A stretch of DNA of 64,000 bases from NCBI GenBank assembly GCA_049324535.1, contig JBMOOG010000026.1, positions 124,001 through 188,000 of the forward strand, read 5' to 3'. Origin of the DNA: JBMOOG01 sp049324535. Its GTDB lineage: Bacteria; Pseudomonadota; Alphaproteobacteria; Rhodobacterales; Rhodobacteraceae. Made by a program: the position numbers and the translations under genes. Shown in pieces: positions 33,862-43,013 of the stretch. The notes below the pieces were generated by a model. The model saw only the letters and a list, made by a program, of their open reading frames with translations. It was not told the origin of the DNA and ran no database searches. Each line of letters begins with the position of its first letter. Position 1 is the stretch's first letter.

Positions 33862-35282
33862 ACGCGGCGACCAAGCTGCCCCTCGAACTGGGGCCCATCC
33901 ATTTCGTCGGCATCGGCGGCATCGGCATGTCGGGCATCGCCGAGGTGCTGATGACGCTGGGCTACCGGGTGCAGGGGTCCGATGCGAAGGCCTCGAAGAT
34001 CACCGACCGGCTGGTCAAGCTCGGGGCCACGTTCTTCGAGGGCCAGAAGGCCGCCAACATCGGCGACGCCGCGGTGGTGGTGATCTCGTCCGCGATCAAG
34101 AAGGGCAACCCCGAACTCGAGGAGGCGCGGCGGCGCAAGCTTCCGGTGGTGCGCCGCGCCGAGATGCTGGCCGAACTGATGCGGATGCGGTCGAACATCG
34201 CCGTCGCGGGCACGCATGGCAAGACCACCACCACGACGATGGTGGCCACACTTCTGGACAAGGGCGGCTTTGACCCCACCGTCATCAACGGCGGCGTCAT
34301 CCACGCCTACGGGTCGAACGCGCGCGCGGGCGCGGGTGAATGGATGGTGGTCGAGGCCGACGAATCCGACGGCAGCTTCAACAAGCTGCCCGCGACCATC
34401 GCCATCGTCACCAACATCGACCCCGAACACATGGAGCACTGGGGCACGATCGAGGCCCTGCGCAAGGGCTTTCAGGACTTCGTGTCGAACATCCCCTTCT
34501 ACGGCATCGCCGTCTGCTGCACCGACCACCCCGAGGTGCAGGCGCTGGTCGGCCGCGTCACCGACCGGCGCATCGTGACCTTTGGCTTCAACGCCCAGGC
34601 CGACGTGCGGGCGGTGAACCTGCGCGTCGAGCGCGGCGTCGCCCATTTCGACATCCTCCTGCAGAACGAGGACGAGGGCGCCCGCATTGAAGGCTGCACT
34701 CTGCCGATGCCGGGCGACCACAACGTGTCGAACGCGCTCGCCGCCGTCGCCGTCGCCCGCCATCTCGGCATGAAGAAGGACGAGATCCGCGAAGCGCTCG
34801 CCGGATTTTCCGGGGTCAACCGGCGGTTCACCCGGGTCGCCACCGTGAAGGGCGTGGACATCATCGACGACTACGGCCACCACCCGGTCGAGATCGCGGC
34901 GGTGCTCAAGGCCGCCCGCCAGGCCGTGGCCGGCACACCCGGCGCGCGGGTGATCGCCGTGCACCAGCCGCATCGCTACACGCGGCTGTCGAACCTGTTC
35001 GAGGACTTCTGCACCTGCTTCAACGACGCGGACGTGGTCGGCATCGCCGAGGTCTATGCCGCGGGCGAGGATCCGATCCCCGGCGCCTCGCGCGACGATC
35101 TGGTGGCGGGGCTCATCGCCCACGGCCACCGGCACGCCCGCGCGGTGATCGACGAGGCCGACCTTGCGCGGCTTTTCCGCGAGCAGACCCGGCCCGGCGA
35201 CATCTTCGTCTGCCTCGGCGCCGGCACCATCTCGACCTGGGCGAACGCGCTGCCGGCGCGTCTCGCCCACAAGGCGGCCTGA
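33858..35282 (+). CDS. murC: UDP-MurNAc:L-alanine ligase MurC
   Basis: 474 residues. It adds L-Ala to UDP-MurNAc, the first peptide step. N-terminal HFVGIGGIGMSGIAEVL, P-loop GTHGKTTTT (118-126), VVEADESDGSF, DDYGHHPVEI and HQPHRYTRL are the MurC signatures. Its ATG overlaps the murG stop (ATGA). Confidence 0.98.
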   Translation: MNAATKLPLELGPIHFVGIGGIGMSGIAEVLMTLGYRVQGSDAKASKITDRLVKLGATFFEGQKAANIGDAAVVVISSAIKKGNPELEEARRRKLPVVRRAEMLAELMRMRSNIAVAGTHGKTTTTTMVATLLDKGGFDPTVINGGVIHAYGSNARAGAGEWMVVEADESDGSFNKLPATIAIVTNIDPEHMEHWGTIEALRKGFQDFVSNIPFYGIAVCCTDHPEVQALVGRVTDRRIVTFGFNAQADVRAVNLRVERGVAHFDILLQNEDEGARIEGCTLPMPGDHNVSNALAAVAVARHLGMKKDEIREALAGFSGVNRRFTRVATVKGVDIIDDYGHHPVEIAAVLKAARQAVAGTPGARVIAVHQPHRYTRLSNLFEDFCTCFNDADVVGIAEVYAAGEDPIPGASRDDLVAGLIAHGHRHARAVIDEADLARLFREQTRPGDIFVCLGAGTISTWANALPARLAHKAA

Positions 35283-35330
35283 CGCGATGCCGGGGGCGCG
35301 CCCGACTGCCGGACCCGACGGGGTGGCCGC

Positions 35331-35597
35331 ATGACGTCGCCCGTCTACGCCCTCGGCGCCGCCTGCCTGTGGTTCGTCGCCGCCAACGTGATCGCCATGC
35401 TGCCGTCGCGCGATCGCCACTGGCGGGCGGCCTACGCCCTGATCGCGGTCGGGATCCCGATCCTCGGCTGGGTGACCTACGCCGCCGGACCCTTCTGGGG
35501 GCTTCTGGTCTTTGCCGGCGGCACCAGCGTGCTGCGCTGGCCGCTCATCCATCTCTGGCGCGCGCTGCGCCGGTCGCGCAAGGAACCGGCGGAGTGA
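35331..35597 (+). CDS. Small membrane protein between murC and murB (DUF2484-like)
   Basis: 88 residues: three hydrophobic segments (about 3-22, 33-52, 55-72) and a basic end (RRSRKEP). I recall a family of this size and position (DUF2484) in the dcw cluster of Rhodobacterales; no function is known. Its place among wall-precursor and division genes and its conserved linkage suggest a part in membrane steps of wall synthesis or the divisome, which is inference. The ATG at 35331 follows 48 bases after murC. Confidence 0.7.
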   Translation: MTSPVYALGAACLWFVAANVIAMLPSRDRHWRAAYALIAVGIPILGWVTYAAGPFWGLLVFAGGTSVLRWPLIHLWRALRRSRKEPAE

Positions 35598-35717
35598 TGG
35601 ATGGCGCCCGACGAGGGCGCCGGCCTTTCCGCACCGAGCGCCGGCGCTGATCGCACCCGTCCGCGCCGGCCGGACCCCGCCCTTGCCCGTCGTCCGCACC
35701 CGCGCTACCACCCGTCC

Positions 35718-36647
35718 ATGACCGGAACCCTCCCTGCCGTGCGCGGCACGCTCACGCCTGACCGGCCGCTGGCCGACCTGACCTGGCTTCGCGTCGGCGG
35801 GCCGGCGGACTGGCTGTTCCAGCCGGCGGACGAGGCCGATCTTGCCGCCTTCCTCGCCGCGCTCGACCCCGACATGCCGGTCTTCCCGATGGGGGTCGGG
35901 TCCAACCTCATCGTGCGCGACGGCGGCATCCGCGGCGTGGTGGTCCGGCTCGGACGCGGGTTCGGCGCGATCGACATCACCGGCACGACGGTGACGGCGG
36001 GCGCCGCGGCGCTCGATTCCCACGTGGCGCGCAAGGCCGCCGAGGCGGGGCTCGACCTGACCTTCCTGCGCACCATCCCCGGCACGATCGGCGGCGCGGC
36101 GCGCATGAACGCGGGCTGCTACGGCACCTATGTCGCCGATCATCTCGTCTCGGTGCGGGCGGTCCTGCGCGACGGGCGCGTCGTCGACATCCCGGCCGCG
36201 GACCTGCGGCTGGCCTACCGGTCGTCCGACCTGCCGCCCGGTGCGGTGATCACCCGGGCAACCTTCGAGGCCCGCCCCGGCGATCCCGCCGTGCTGGCCG
36301 CGCGCATGGACGACCAGCTTGCCCGCCGCGACGCCTCGCAGCCGACGAAGGAGCGCAGCGCCGGGTCCACCTTCCGCAACCCGGCGGGGTTTTCCTCGAC
36401 CGGCCGGGCCGATGACGTGCACGATCTCAAGGCGTGGAAGGTCATCAGCGACGCGGGCATGCGTGGCGCGCGCCGGGGTGGCGCGCAGATGAGCGCGATG
36501 CACGCGAATTTCCTGCTGAACACCGGCAACGCCACGGCCGCCGACCTCGAGGAGCTGGGCGAGGAGGTGCGAAAAAGGGTTTTCCAACACAGCGGATTGA
36601 CGCTAGAGTGGGAAATCATGCGCGTCGGGCAACCGGCGGCGGAATAA
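35718..36647 (+). CDS. murB: UDP-N-acetylenolpyruvoylglucosamine reductase MurB
   Basis: 309 residues, FAD enzyme that reduces UDP-GlcNAc-enolpyruvate to UDP-MurNAc. Signatures: TWLRVGGPADWLFQP, GVGSNLIVRDGGI, IPGTIGGAARMNAGCYG and GSTFRNPAG with the catalytic Ser. The gap of 120 bases after the small membrane protein is open in the murB frame from 35601, but the ATG at 35718 gives the normal length and N terminus. Confidence 0.96.
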   Translation: MTGTLPAVRGTLTPDRPLADLTWLRVGGPADWLFQPADEADLAAFLAALDPDMPVFPMGVGSNLIVRDGGIRGVVVRLGRGFGAIDITGTTVTAGAAALDSHVARKAAEAGLDLTFLRTIPGTIGGAARMNAGCYGTYVADHLVSVRAVLRDGRVVDIPAADLRLAYRSSDLPPGAVITRATFEARPGDPAVLAARMDDQLARRDASQPTKERSAGSTFRNPAGFSSTGRADDVHDLKAWKVISDAGMRGARRGGAQMSAMHANFLLNTGNATAADLEELGEEVRKRVFQHSGLTLEWEIMRVGQPAAE

Positions 36648-36678
36648 CGAACAAGACCAAGGGGTTTCACAGGCCCCG

Positions 36679-37614
36679 GTGAGGCGGACGTTGGCGGGCG
36701 AGTCGAGCAGGACAGCCCCCAGGGTGGCGGTGCTGATGGGCGGTGCCTCGGCCGAGCGCGAGGTGTCGCTGTCGTCGGGGCGCGAGTGCGCCGCTGCGCT
36801 GCGGGAGGCGGGCTACGAGGTGATCGAGGTCGATGCCGGCCCCGACCTCGGCGAACGGCTGCGCGCGCTTTCGCCCGATGTCTGCTTCAATGCGCTGCAC
36901 GGGCGCTGGGGCGAGGACGGCTGCGTGCAGGGCCTGCTGGAATGGCTGCGCATTCCCTACACGCATTCGGGCGTGCTGGCCTCGGCCCTCGCGATGGACA
37001 AGACCCGCGCCAAGGACATGTTCCGCCGCGCGGGCCTTCCGGTCCTCGAAAGCGCGCTGGCGCGGGCCGACGAGATCCGCGCGCGCCACGTCCTGACGCC
37101 GCCCTATGTGGTCAAGCCCAACAACGAAGGCTCGTCGGTCGGCATCCATCTGGTGATGGCCCGGTCGAACACGCCGCCGCAACTGCCGGCGGACACGCCG
37201 GGGGTCCTGATGGTCGAGGCCTACGCGCCCGGCCGCGAGCTGACGGTGACGGTCATGCACGACCGCGCGCTCTGCGTGACCGAGATCCTGACCGCGGGCT
37301 GGTACGACTACGAGGCGAAATACGCGCCGGGCGGGTCGCGCCATGTCCTGCCGGCGGATCTGCCGGAGACGATCACCGAGGCCTGCCTGGACTATGCGCT
37401 GCGCGCGCACCGGGTGCTGGGATGCCGCGGGCTGAGCCGCGCCGACTTCCGCTGGGACGAGGAGAAGGGTCTGGCGGGGATCTGGCTTCTCGAAGTCAAC
37501 ACCCAGCCGGGCATGACGCCCACCTCGCTGGCCCCCGAGCAGGCGCGCGCGCAGGGCATCCCGTTCCCGGAGCTGTGTCGCTGGATGGTGGAGGACGCCT
37601 CATGCGACCGCTAG
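36679..37614 (+). CDS. ddl: D-alanine:D-alanine ligase Ddl
   Basis: About 311 residues, ATP-grasp enzyme that makes the D-Ala-D-Ala used by MurF. RVAVLMGGASAEREVSL, VVKPNNEGSSVGIHLV, EAYAPGRELTV and LEVNTQPGMTPTS are present. There is no ATG near the N terminus: GTG at 36679 is the furthest start, but a TTG at 36691 has GAGG 6 bases upstream and would give MAGESSRTAPRVAV; both give an intact enzyme. The stop overlaps the ftsQ start by 13 bases. Confidence 0.95.
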   Translation: MRRTLAGESSRTAPRVAVLMGGASAEREVSLSSGRECAAALREAGYEVIEVDAGPDLGERLRALSPDVCFNALHGRWGEDGCVQGLLEWLRIPYTHSGVLASALAMDKTRAKDMFRRAGLPVLESALARADEIRARHVLTPPYVVKPNNEGSSVGIHLVMARSNTPPQLPADTPGVLMVEAYAPGRELTVTVMHDRALCVTEILTAGWYDYEAKYAPGGSRHVLPADLPETITEACLDYALRAHRVLGCRGLSRADFRWDEEKGLAGIWLLEVNTQPGMTPTSLAPEQARAQGIPFPELCRWMVEDASCDR

Positions 37615-38597
37615 AGGGGGCCGAACGCCGCTTCTCGCGGCCGCCGTCGCCGCCGCGCCCCCCGCGCACCGGCGGCCGCGGCTTTTCCCTGCATCTGCCG
37701 AGGCTCGGCCTGCGCATCGACGCGGGCGCGGCTGCGGCGACGCCGACGACGCGGCGGGATCCGGCGCCCTCGCGGCTTGCCTACCGGCTGCACCGGTTCT
37801 GGCTGACGCCGGCCTACCGCCGCCTCGTGCGGACGGGCCTGCCGATCGCGCTGGTTGCGGGGCTGGCGGCGTCGTGGCTGTCCGACCCGCAGAACCAGGC
37901 GGCGATCGCCGCGCGCTACGCCGCCATCAAGGCCGACATCCAGTCGCGGCCGGAATTCATGATCTCGGTCCTCCAGATCGACGGGGCGTCGGCCCCGGTC
38001 GATCGCGCCATTCGCGGGCTCCTGCCCGAGCCGCTTCCGCTCAGTTCGTTCCGCATCGACCTCGAGGCGCTGCGCGGCGCCATCGCGGCGATCGATGCGG
38101 TGGCCTCGGTCGAGGTGCGCGTGCGGGGCGGGGGGGTGCTGGCGGTCACGGTGCGCGAACGGGTGCCCGCGGTGATCTGGCAGACGGCCGGGGGCATGGA
38201 GCTTCTCGACCCGACCGGTCATCGGGTGGCGACGCTTCTGGACCGTGCCGCGCGTCCCGACCTGCCGCTGATCGCGGGCGAGGGGGCCGAGGCACGGGTG
38301 GACGAGGCCTTGGCGATCCTCGCGGCGGTCGCGCCGGTGGCGATGCGGGTGCGCGGTCTGGTGCGGATGGGCGAGCGCCGCTGGGATCTGGTGCTGGACC
38401 GGGATCAGCGGATCCTGCTGCCGGCGGACGGGGCGGTGGCGGCCGCGCAGCGGGTGATGGCCCTCGACCGGGCCGAGAACCTGCTGTCGCGGGACATCAC
38501 CGTGGTGGACATGCGGAATTCGGAGAGGCCGACGATCCGGTTGCGGGCCCAGGCATTGGCCGGGCTGGTGGCGGCGCGGCCGGACACGGGGCAATAG
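37602..38597 (+). CDS. ftsQ: Cell division protein FtsQ
   Basis: 331 residues: a long Arg/Pro-rich cytoplasmic part (about 1-80), one transmembrane segment (about 77-92), a POTRA-like domain (MISVLQIDGASAPVDRAI) and the FtsQ domain (RIDLEALRGAIAAIDAVASVEVRVRGG, REPVPAVIWQ-like REPV motif as RERVPAVIW). FtsQ links FtsL-FtsB to the early divisome. The ATG overlaps the 3' end of ddl, so the two are coupled. Low conservation is normal for FtsQ; position confirms it. Confidence 0.93.
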   Translation: MRPLEGAERRFSRPPSPPRPPRTGGRGFSLHLPRLGLRIDAGAAAATPTTRRDPAPSRLAYRLHRFWLTPAYRRLVRTGLPIALVAGLAASWLSDPQNQAAIAARYAAIKADIQSRPEFMISVLQIDGASAPVDRAIRGLLPEPLPLSSFRIDLEALRGAIAAIDAVASVEVRVRGGGVLAVTVRERVPAVIWQTAGGMELLDPTGHRVATLLDRAARPDLPLIAGEGAEARVDEALAILAAVAPVAMRVRGLVRMGERRWDLVLDRDQRILLPADGAVAAAQRVMALDRAENLLSRDITVVDMRNSERPTIRLRAQALAGLVAARPDTGQ

Positions 38598-38607
38598 AGG
38601 AGGCGTG

Positions 38608-39936
38608 ATGGATCTCTACTCTTCGCAGCGGGCGATGCGAAACCTGCGCCGGGCGGCGATCCAGAGGGGCGTGGTCGCGGTGCTTGACGTGGGGTCGAGC
38701 AAGATCGCCTGCCTGATCCTGCGGTTCGACGCCGAGGCCGGCCTGCGCGAGGACGGGCTCGGCACGCTGGCCGGCCAGTCGCAGTTCCGGGTGATCGGCG
38801 CGGCCACCACCCGGTCGCGCGGGGTGCGCTTCGGCGAGATCGAGGCGATGGCCGAGACCGAGCGGGCGATCCGCACCGCCGTGCAGGCCGCGCAGAAGAT
38901 GGCCGAGGTGCGGGTGGATCACGTCATCGCCTGCGTGTCCGGGGCGCGCCCGCGCAGCTACGGGCTTGCCGGCGAGATCGCACTCTCCGACATGCAGGTG
39001 AGCGAGCAGGACGTGAGCCGGGTTCTCGCCGCCTGCGACGTGCCCGACTTCGGTCCGGGGCGCGAGGTCCTGCACGCCCATCCGGTCAACTTCGCCCTCG
39101 ACCACCGCTCCGGGCTGGGCGATCCGCGCGGCCAGGTGGGGTCGCGGCTGGCGGCGGACATGCACCTGCTGACCATCGACACCACCGCCGTGAAGGCGCT
39201 TGTGCACTGCATCCACCGCTGCGACCTCGAACTGGCGGGCCTTGCGTCGGGGGCCTATGTCTCGGGCCTGTCGAGCCTGGTCGAGGACGAGCAGGAACTG
39301 GGTGCCGCCTGCATCGACATGGGGGGCGGCGCGACCGGGATCTCGGTCTTCCTCAAGAAGCACATGATCTTTGCCGATGCGGTGCGCATGGGCGGCGACC
39401 ATGTGACCGCGGACATCGCGCAGGTGCTGCATCTCGGCCAGCCGATGGCCGAGAGGCTGAAGACCATGCACGGCGGCGTGCTGGCCACGGGCATGGACGA
39501 CCGCGACATGATCGAGCTTGGCGGCGAGTCGGGCGACTGGGAACGCGACCGCCGCACGGTCAGCCGGGGCGAGCTGATCGGCATCATCCGTCCGCGGGTC
39601 GAGGAGATCCTCGAGGAGGTGCGGGCGATCCTCGACGCGGCCGGATTCGACAGCCTGCCCAGCCGCCAGATCGTGCTGACCGGGGGGGCGAGCCAGCTTC
39701 CGGGCATCGACGGCCTGGCCGCGCGAATCCTCGGCCAGACCGTGCGACTCGGGCGGCCGCTGCGCGTGCAGGGGCTGCCGCAGGCGGCCACCGGCGCGGC
39801 CTTCGCTGCGTCCGTAGGGTTGTGCCTTTTTGCGGCACACCCGCAGGACGAGTGGTGGGATTTCGAGATTCCGGCCGAGCGTTACCCGGCCCGATCCTTG
39901 CGAAGAGCCATGAAGTGGTTTAAAGACAACTGGTAA
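38608..39936 (+). CDS. ftsA: Cell division protein FtsA
   Basis: 442 residues, actin-like ATPase that ties FtsZ to the membrane. Phosphate-1 motif VAVLDVGSSKIACLI, SHS2/1C insertion region (GVRFGEIEAMAETERAIRTAV), CIDMGGGATGISVF (phosphate-2), LTGGASQLPGI (adenosine) and the C-terminal amphipathic helix (SLRRAMKWFKDNW) are all seen. GAGGAGG precedes the ATG at 38608; a GTG one codon upstream is possible. Confidence 0.97.
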   Translation: MDLYSSQRAMRNLRRAAIQRGVVAVLDVGSSKIACLILRFDAEAGLREDGLGTLAGQSQFRVIGAATTRSRGVRFGEIEAMAETERAIRTAVQAAQKMAEVRVDHVIACVSGARPRSYGLAGEIALSDMQVSEQDVSRVLAACDVPDFGPGREVLHAHPVNFALDHRSGLGDPRGQVGSRLAADMHLLTIDTTAVKALVHCIHRCDLELAGLASGAYVSGLSSLVEDEQELGAACIDMGGGATGISVFLKKHMIFADAVRMGGDHVTADIAQVLHLGQPMAERLKTMHGGVLATGMDDRDMIELGGESGDWERDRRTVSRGELIGIIRPRVEEILEEVRAILDAAGFDSLPSRQIVLTGGASQLPGIDGLAARILGQTVRLGRPLRVQGLPQAATGAAFAASVGLCLFAAHPQDEWWDFEIPAERYPARSLRRAMKWFKDNW

Positions 39937-40020
39937 GCGCAGCATGTTGATGTGGTGGCGAAATGCCGCTGATTGCGCAATTTCGTCCCCCATATTTTGT
40001 GGTCAGGCGGCGCTTTTTTG

Positions 40021-40049
40021 GTGACTGCGGCGGGTAGGGCCGGTAAAAT
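40021..40049 (+). promoter_or_regulatory. Candidate ftsZ promoter
   Basis: In the 175-base gap after ftsA, which is AT-rich for this genome, GTGACT (40021-40026), a 17-base spacer and TAAAAT (40044-40049) form a good promoter about 60 bases upstream of ftsZ. It would let ftsZ be expressed apart from the rest of the cluster. Confidence 0.55.
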
Positions 40050-40111
40050 CGTTGCATTGCGGGACACAAGCCGAGCCTCGGCATCGGTGTGAAGACAGGC
40101 GGGACGATCAC

Positions 40112-41743
40112 ATGGCGTTGAATTTGACGATGAGCGACAGGCAGGATTTGCGGCCGCGGATCACCGTTTTCGGTGTGGGCGGGGCGGGCGGCAACGCCGT
40201 CAACAACATGATTGCCAAGGAGCTGGAGGGCGTCGAGTTCGTCGTCGCCAACACCGACGCGCAGGCGCTGGCCCAGAGCCATTCGCAGGCCCGCATCCAG
40301 ATGGGCGTGAAGGTGACCGAGGGCCTCGGCGCCGGCGCCCGTCCCGCGGTCGGAGCCGCGGCCGCGGAAGAGACCATCGAGGAGATCGTCAATCACCTCG
40401 CCGGCGCGCACATGTGCTTCATCACCGCCGGCATGGGCGGCGGCACCGGCACCGGCGCGGCCCCGATCATCGCCCAGGCGGCGCGCGAGCTGGGTGTCCT
40501 GACCGTCGGCGTCGTGACCAAGCCCTTCCAGTTCGAGGGGGCCAAGCGGATGCGCCAGGCCGAGGAGGGCATCGAGGCGCTCCAGAAGGTCGTGGACACG
40601 CTCATCATCATCCCGAACCAGAACCTGTTCCGCATCGCCAACGAGAAGACCACCTTCACCGAAGCCTTCGCCATGGCCGACGACGTCCTCTACCAGGGCG
40701 TCAAGGGCGTGACCGACCTGATGGTGCGGCCGGGCCTGATCAACCTCGATTTCGCCGACGTCCGGTCGGTGATGGACGAGATGGGCAAGGCGATGATGGG
40801 CACCGGCGAGGCCTCGGGCGACGACCGGGCGATCCAGGCGGCCGAGAAGGCGATCGCCAACCCGCTTCTGGACGAGATCAGCCTGAAGGGCGCCAAGGGC
40901 GTTCTCATCAACATCACCGGCGGCACCGACCTGACGCTGTTCGAGCTCGACGAGGCCGCGAACCGCATCCGCGAGGAAGTGGACCCGGACGCCAACATCA
41001 TCGTCGGCTCGACGCTGGACGAAAGCATGGAAGGGGTGATGCGGGTCTCGGTCGTCGCGACCGGAATCGACGCGGTGCATCAGACCGCGGCCGAGCCGCA
41101 GACCCGGCGCCCCGCCGCGGCGGCGCCCCAGCCGGCGGCCCCGCAGCAGCAGGCCGCGCCGGCCTCGTACTACCGCCCGGCCGAGGCGCGCGTCGCGCCC
41201 CAGCCGTCCGAGCCGCGTGCCCCGCAGGCGCCCGCGCCCGAACCCCGCAGCTACGCCGCCCCGGTGACCGAGCCCACGCTCTTCGAGGACGTGGCCGATG
41301 ACGTGCCGCCGCCGGCCTACCGGCCCGCGGCCGAGGCGCAGCCGGCACCGCGGGATCTGCGCGTGGACGAGGCGGCCTATGTGGCGCCGACGCGGCGCCC
41401 CGCCGGAACGCCCTCGCCCGAGGCGCTCAGCCGCCTGAACCAGGCGCTGACCCGCGGCTCGGCCGCCGGTGCCCCCGTGCGCCAGCCGGCCGCGGCGCCC
41501 GCCCCGCGCCCGGCCGCGTCGGCCCCGGCCGCGCCGGCCGGCGAGCGCCCGCGCTTCGGGTTCAACTCGCTCATCAACCGGATGACGGGTCACGCCCAGG
41601 AGGCCGAGCCGCAGCCGCAGCGGACGGCGCCGCAGATGCGCAGCCAGCCGCAGACCTCGGCCGCCTATGACGAGGAACAGGACGTCGATCCCGAGCGCGA
41701 CCGCATCGAAATTCCGGCGTTCCTGCGTCGTCAGGCCAACTGA
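40112..41743 (+). CDS. ftsZ: Cell division GTPase FtsZ
   Basis: 543 residues. The GTPase half (about 15-325) has FGVGGAGGNAV, NTDAQAL, the tubulin signature GGGTGTG (109-115), NLDFADVRSVM (T7 loop) and PDANIIVGSTLD. A long Ala/Pro/Gln-rich linker (about 330-520) makes it longer than E. coli FtsZ, as is usual in alphaproteobacteria. The C-terminal peptide DRIEIPAFLRRQAN (from 530) is the binding site for FtsA and other partners. The protein polymerises into the Z ring. The ATG at 40112 is chosen over a frame open from 40052. Confidence 0.98.
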   Translation: MALNLTMSDRQDLRPRITVFGVGGAGGNAVNNMIAKELEGVEFVVANTDAQALAQSHSQARIQMGVKVTEGLGAGARPAVGAAAAEETIEEIVNHLAGAHMCFITAGMGGGTGTGAAPIIAQAARELGVLTVGVVTKPFQFEGAKRMRQAEEGIEALQKVVDTLIIIPNQNLFRIANEKTTFTEAFAMADDVLYQGVKGVTDLMVRPGLINLDFADVRSVMDEMGKAMMGTGEASGDDRAIQAAEKAIANPLLDEISLKGAKGVLINITGGTDLTLFELDEAANRIREEVDPDANIIVGSTLDESMEGVMRVSVVATGIDAVHQTAAEPQTRRPAAAAPQPAAPQQQAAPASYYRPAEARVAPQPSEPRAPQAPAPEPRSYAAPVTEPTLFEDVADDVPPPAYRPAAEAQPAPRDLRVDEAAYVAPTRRPAGTPSPEALSRLNQALTRGSAAGAPVRQPAAAPAPRPAASAPAAPAGERPRFGFNSLINRMTGHAQEAEPQPQRTAPQMRSQPQTSAAYDEEQDVDPERDRIEIPAFLRRQAN

Positions 41744-41777
41744 CGTCACGTAACGACTTCACGACAGAGCTGTGGAC

Positions 41778-41810
41778 AAAGGCCGGATCGCTCCGGCCTT
41801 TTCCTTTTTT
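41778..41810 (+). terminator. Terminator after ftsZ
   Basis: A 10-bp stem AAAGGCCGGA/TCCGGCCTTT with a 4-base loop is followed by TTCCTTTTTT. It should end the dcw transcript, so lpxC would need its own promoter in the following 170 bases. Confidence 0.88.
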
Positions 41811-41979
41811 GTCAGGGGGTTGTGCCGCGATCCCTGCCGGATCGGCAAAGGGCTGCGCGACCGGCGCCGTTATGTTTCAAACCGTTGCAAAGAGTGAATT
41901 GTGATGCGGCCGGCAGGCGCTTAGCTCAAGCCTGCCGCCCGGTCCTGTCCCGGGGGCGCAGCGTGTTTGGAGCCATTCC

Positions 41980-42900
41980 GTGCAGACGACGATCAGATCC
42001 GCGGCCAGTTTCACCGGTGTCGGTCTTCACACCGGACGGTCGGTGCGCATGACGATCCGGCCGGCGTCGGCCAACTACGGCATCTGGTTCCGCCGGTCCG
42101 ACGTGACCGATCGCGATCCGATGGTGCCGGCGCTCTACAACGCCGTGGCGCCCTCGCGGCTCTGCACCGTTCTCGAGAACGCCGATGGGGTCACGGTGTC
42201 GACCGTCGAGCATGTGATGGCGGCGCTTGCGGGCTGCGGGATCCACAACGCCCTGATCGAGATCGACGGCCCCGAGGTTCCGATCCTCGACGGATCGTCG
42301 GTGCCCTTCGTGGCCGGCATCCTCGGCAAGGGCCTGCGCGAACTGGACGAACCGGTGCGCTGCTTCGAGGTGCTCGAGCCGGTCGAGGTGCGCGAGGGCG
42401 ATGCCGTCGCGCGAATCGAGCCGGCCGACACGCTCGAGATCGCCTTCGAGATCGCCTTCGAGGATGGCGCCATCGGGTACCAGTCGAAGGCACTGAACCT
42501 GGCCAACGGCATGTTCGTGCGCGAACTGTCGAACAGCCGCACCTTCTGCCGGCTGGCCGACGTGGATGCGATGCGCGCCAGCGGGCTTGCCCGTGGCGGC
42601 AGCTTCGAGAACGCCGTGGTGGTGGAGGGCGACCGCGTGCTGTCGCCGGGCGGTCTGCGCCATTCCGACGAACCGGTGCGCCACAAGATGCTGGACGCGA
42701 TGGGCGATCTGGCGCTGGCCGGCGCGCCGATCCTCGGGCGCTACACCGGCAGCCGGGCCGGCCACGCGCTGACCAACAAGCTGCTGCGCGCGCTTTTCGC
42801 ACAGCCGAGCGCCTTCCGCATGACCGAATGCGATGGCGACCGCCGCGGTCACCTGCCGGGTGCCGGGGTGCACAAGGCGGACCTGCCCGCGGTGGCCTGA
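41980..42900 (+). CDS. lpxC: UDP-3-O-acyl-N-acetylglucosamine deacetylase LpxC
   Basis: 306 residues, zinc enzyme of the committed step of lipid A synthesis. The family motifs are seen: FTGVGLHTGRSV, VSTVEHVMAAL (zinc His), ILDGSSVPFV, and RHKMLDAMGDLALAG with the second zinc His/Asp pair. The start is a GTG at 41980 with TTGGAG 8 bases upstream. It is the usual last gene of the alphaproteobacterial dcw region, but here it is separated from ftsZ by a strong terminator. Confidence 0.96.
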   Translation: MQTTIRSAASFTGVGLHTGRSVRMTIRPASANYGIWFRRSDVTDRDPMVPALYNAVAPSRLCTVLENADGVTVSTVEHVMAALAGCGIHNALIEIDGPEVPILDGSSVPFVAGILGKGLRELDEPVRCFEVLEPVEVREGDAVARIEPADTLEIAFEIAFEDGAIGYQSKALNLANGMFVRELSNSRTFCRLADVDAMRASGLARGGSFENAVVVEGDRVLSPGGLRHSDEPVRHKMLDAMGDLALAGAPILGRYTGSRAGHALTNKLLRALFAQPSAFRMTECDGDRRGHLPGAGVHKADLPAVA

Positions 42901-42914
42901 GCCGAGTTCCGGAC

Positions 42915-42945
42915 GGCGCAAAGGCGTTTTGCGCCCCGGATTTTT
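42915..42945 (+). terminator. Candidate terminator after lpxC
   Basis: GGCGCAAA/TTTGCGCC (8 bp, 5-base loop) followed after CCGGA by TTTTT. The 5-base gap before the T run makes it weaker than the ftsZ terminator. Confidence 0.6.
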
Positions 42946-43013
42946 CTGTGCTAGGACGAGGCCGAGGCACCCGCGCGGGCGGGCCGGACGGCAGTAAGAC
43001 AGGGTAGGCAGGC

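Noticed and set aside
33636..36590. Open frame of 984 codons on the minus strand
   Set aside because: Antisense to murC and murB; no domain recognisable.
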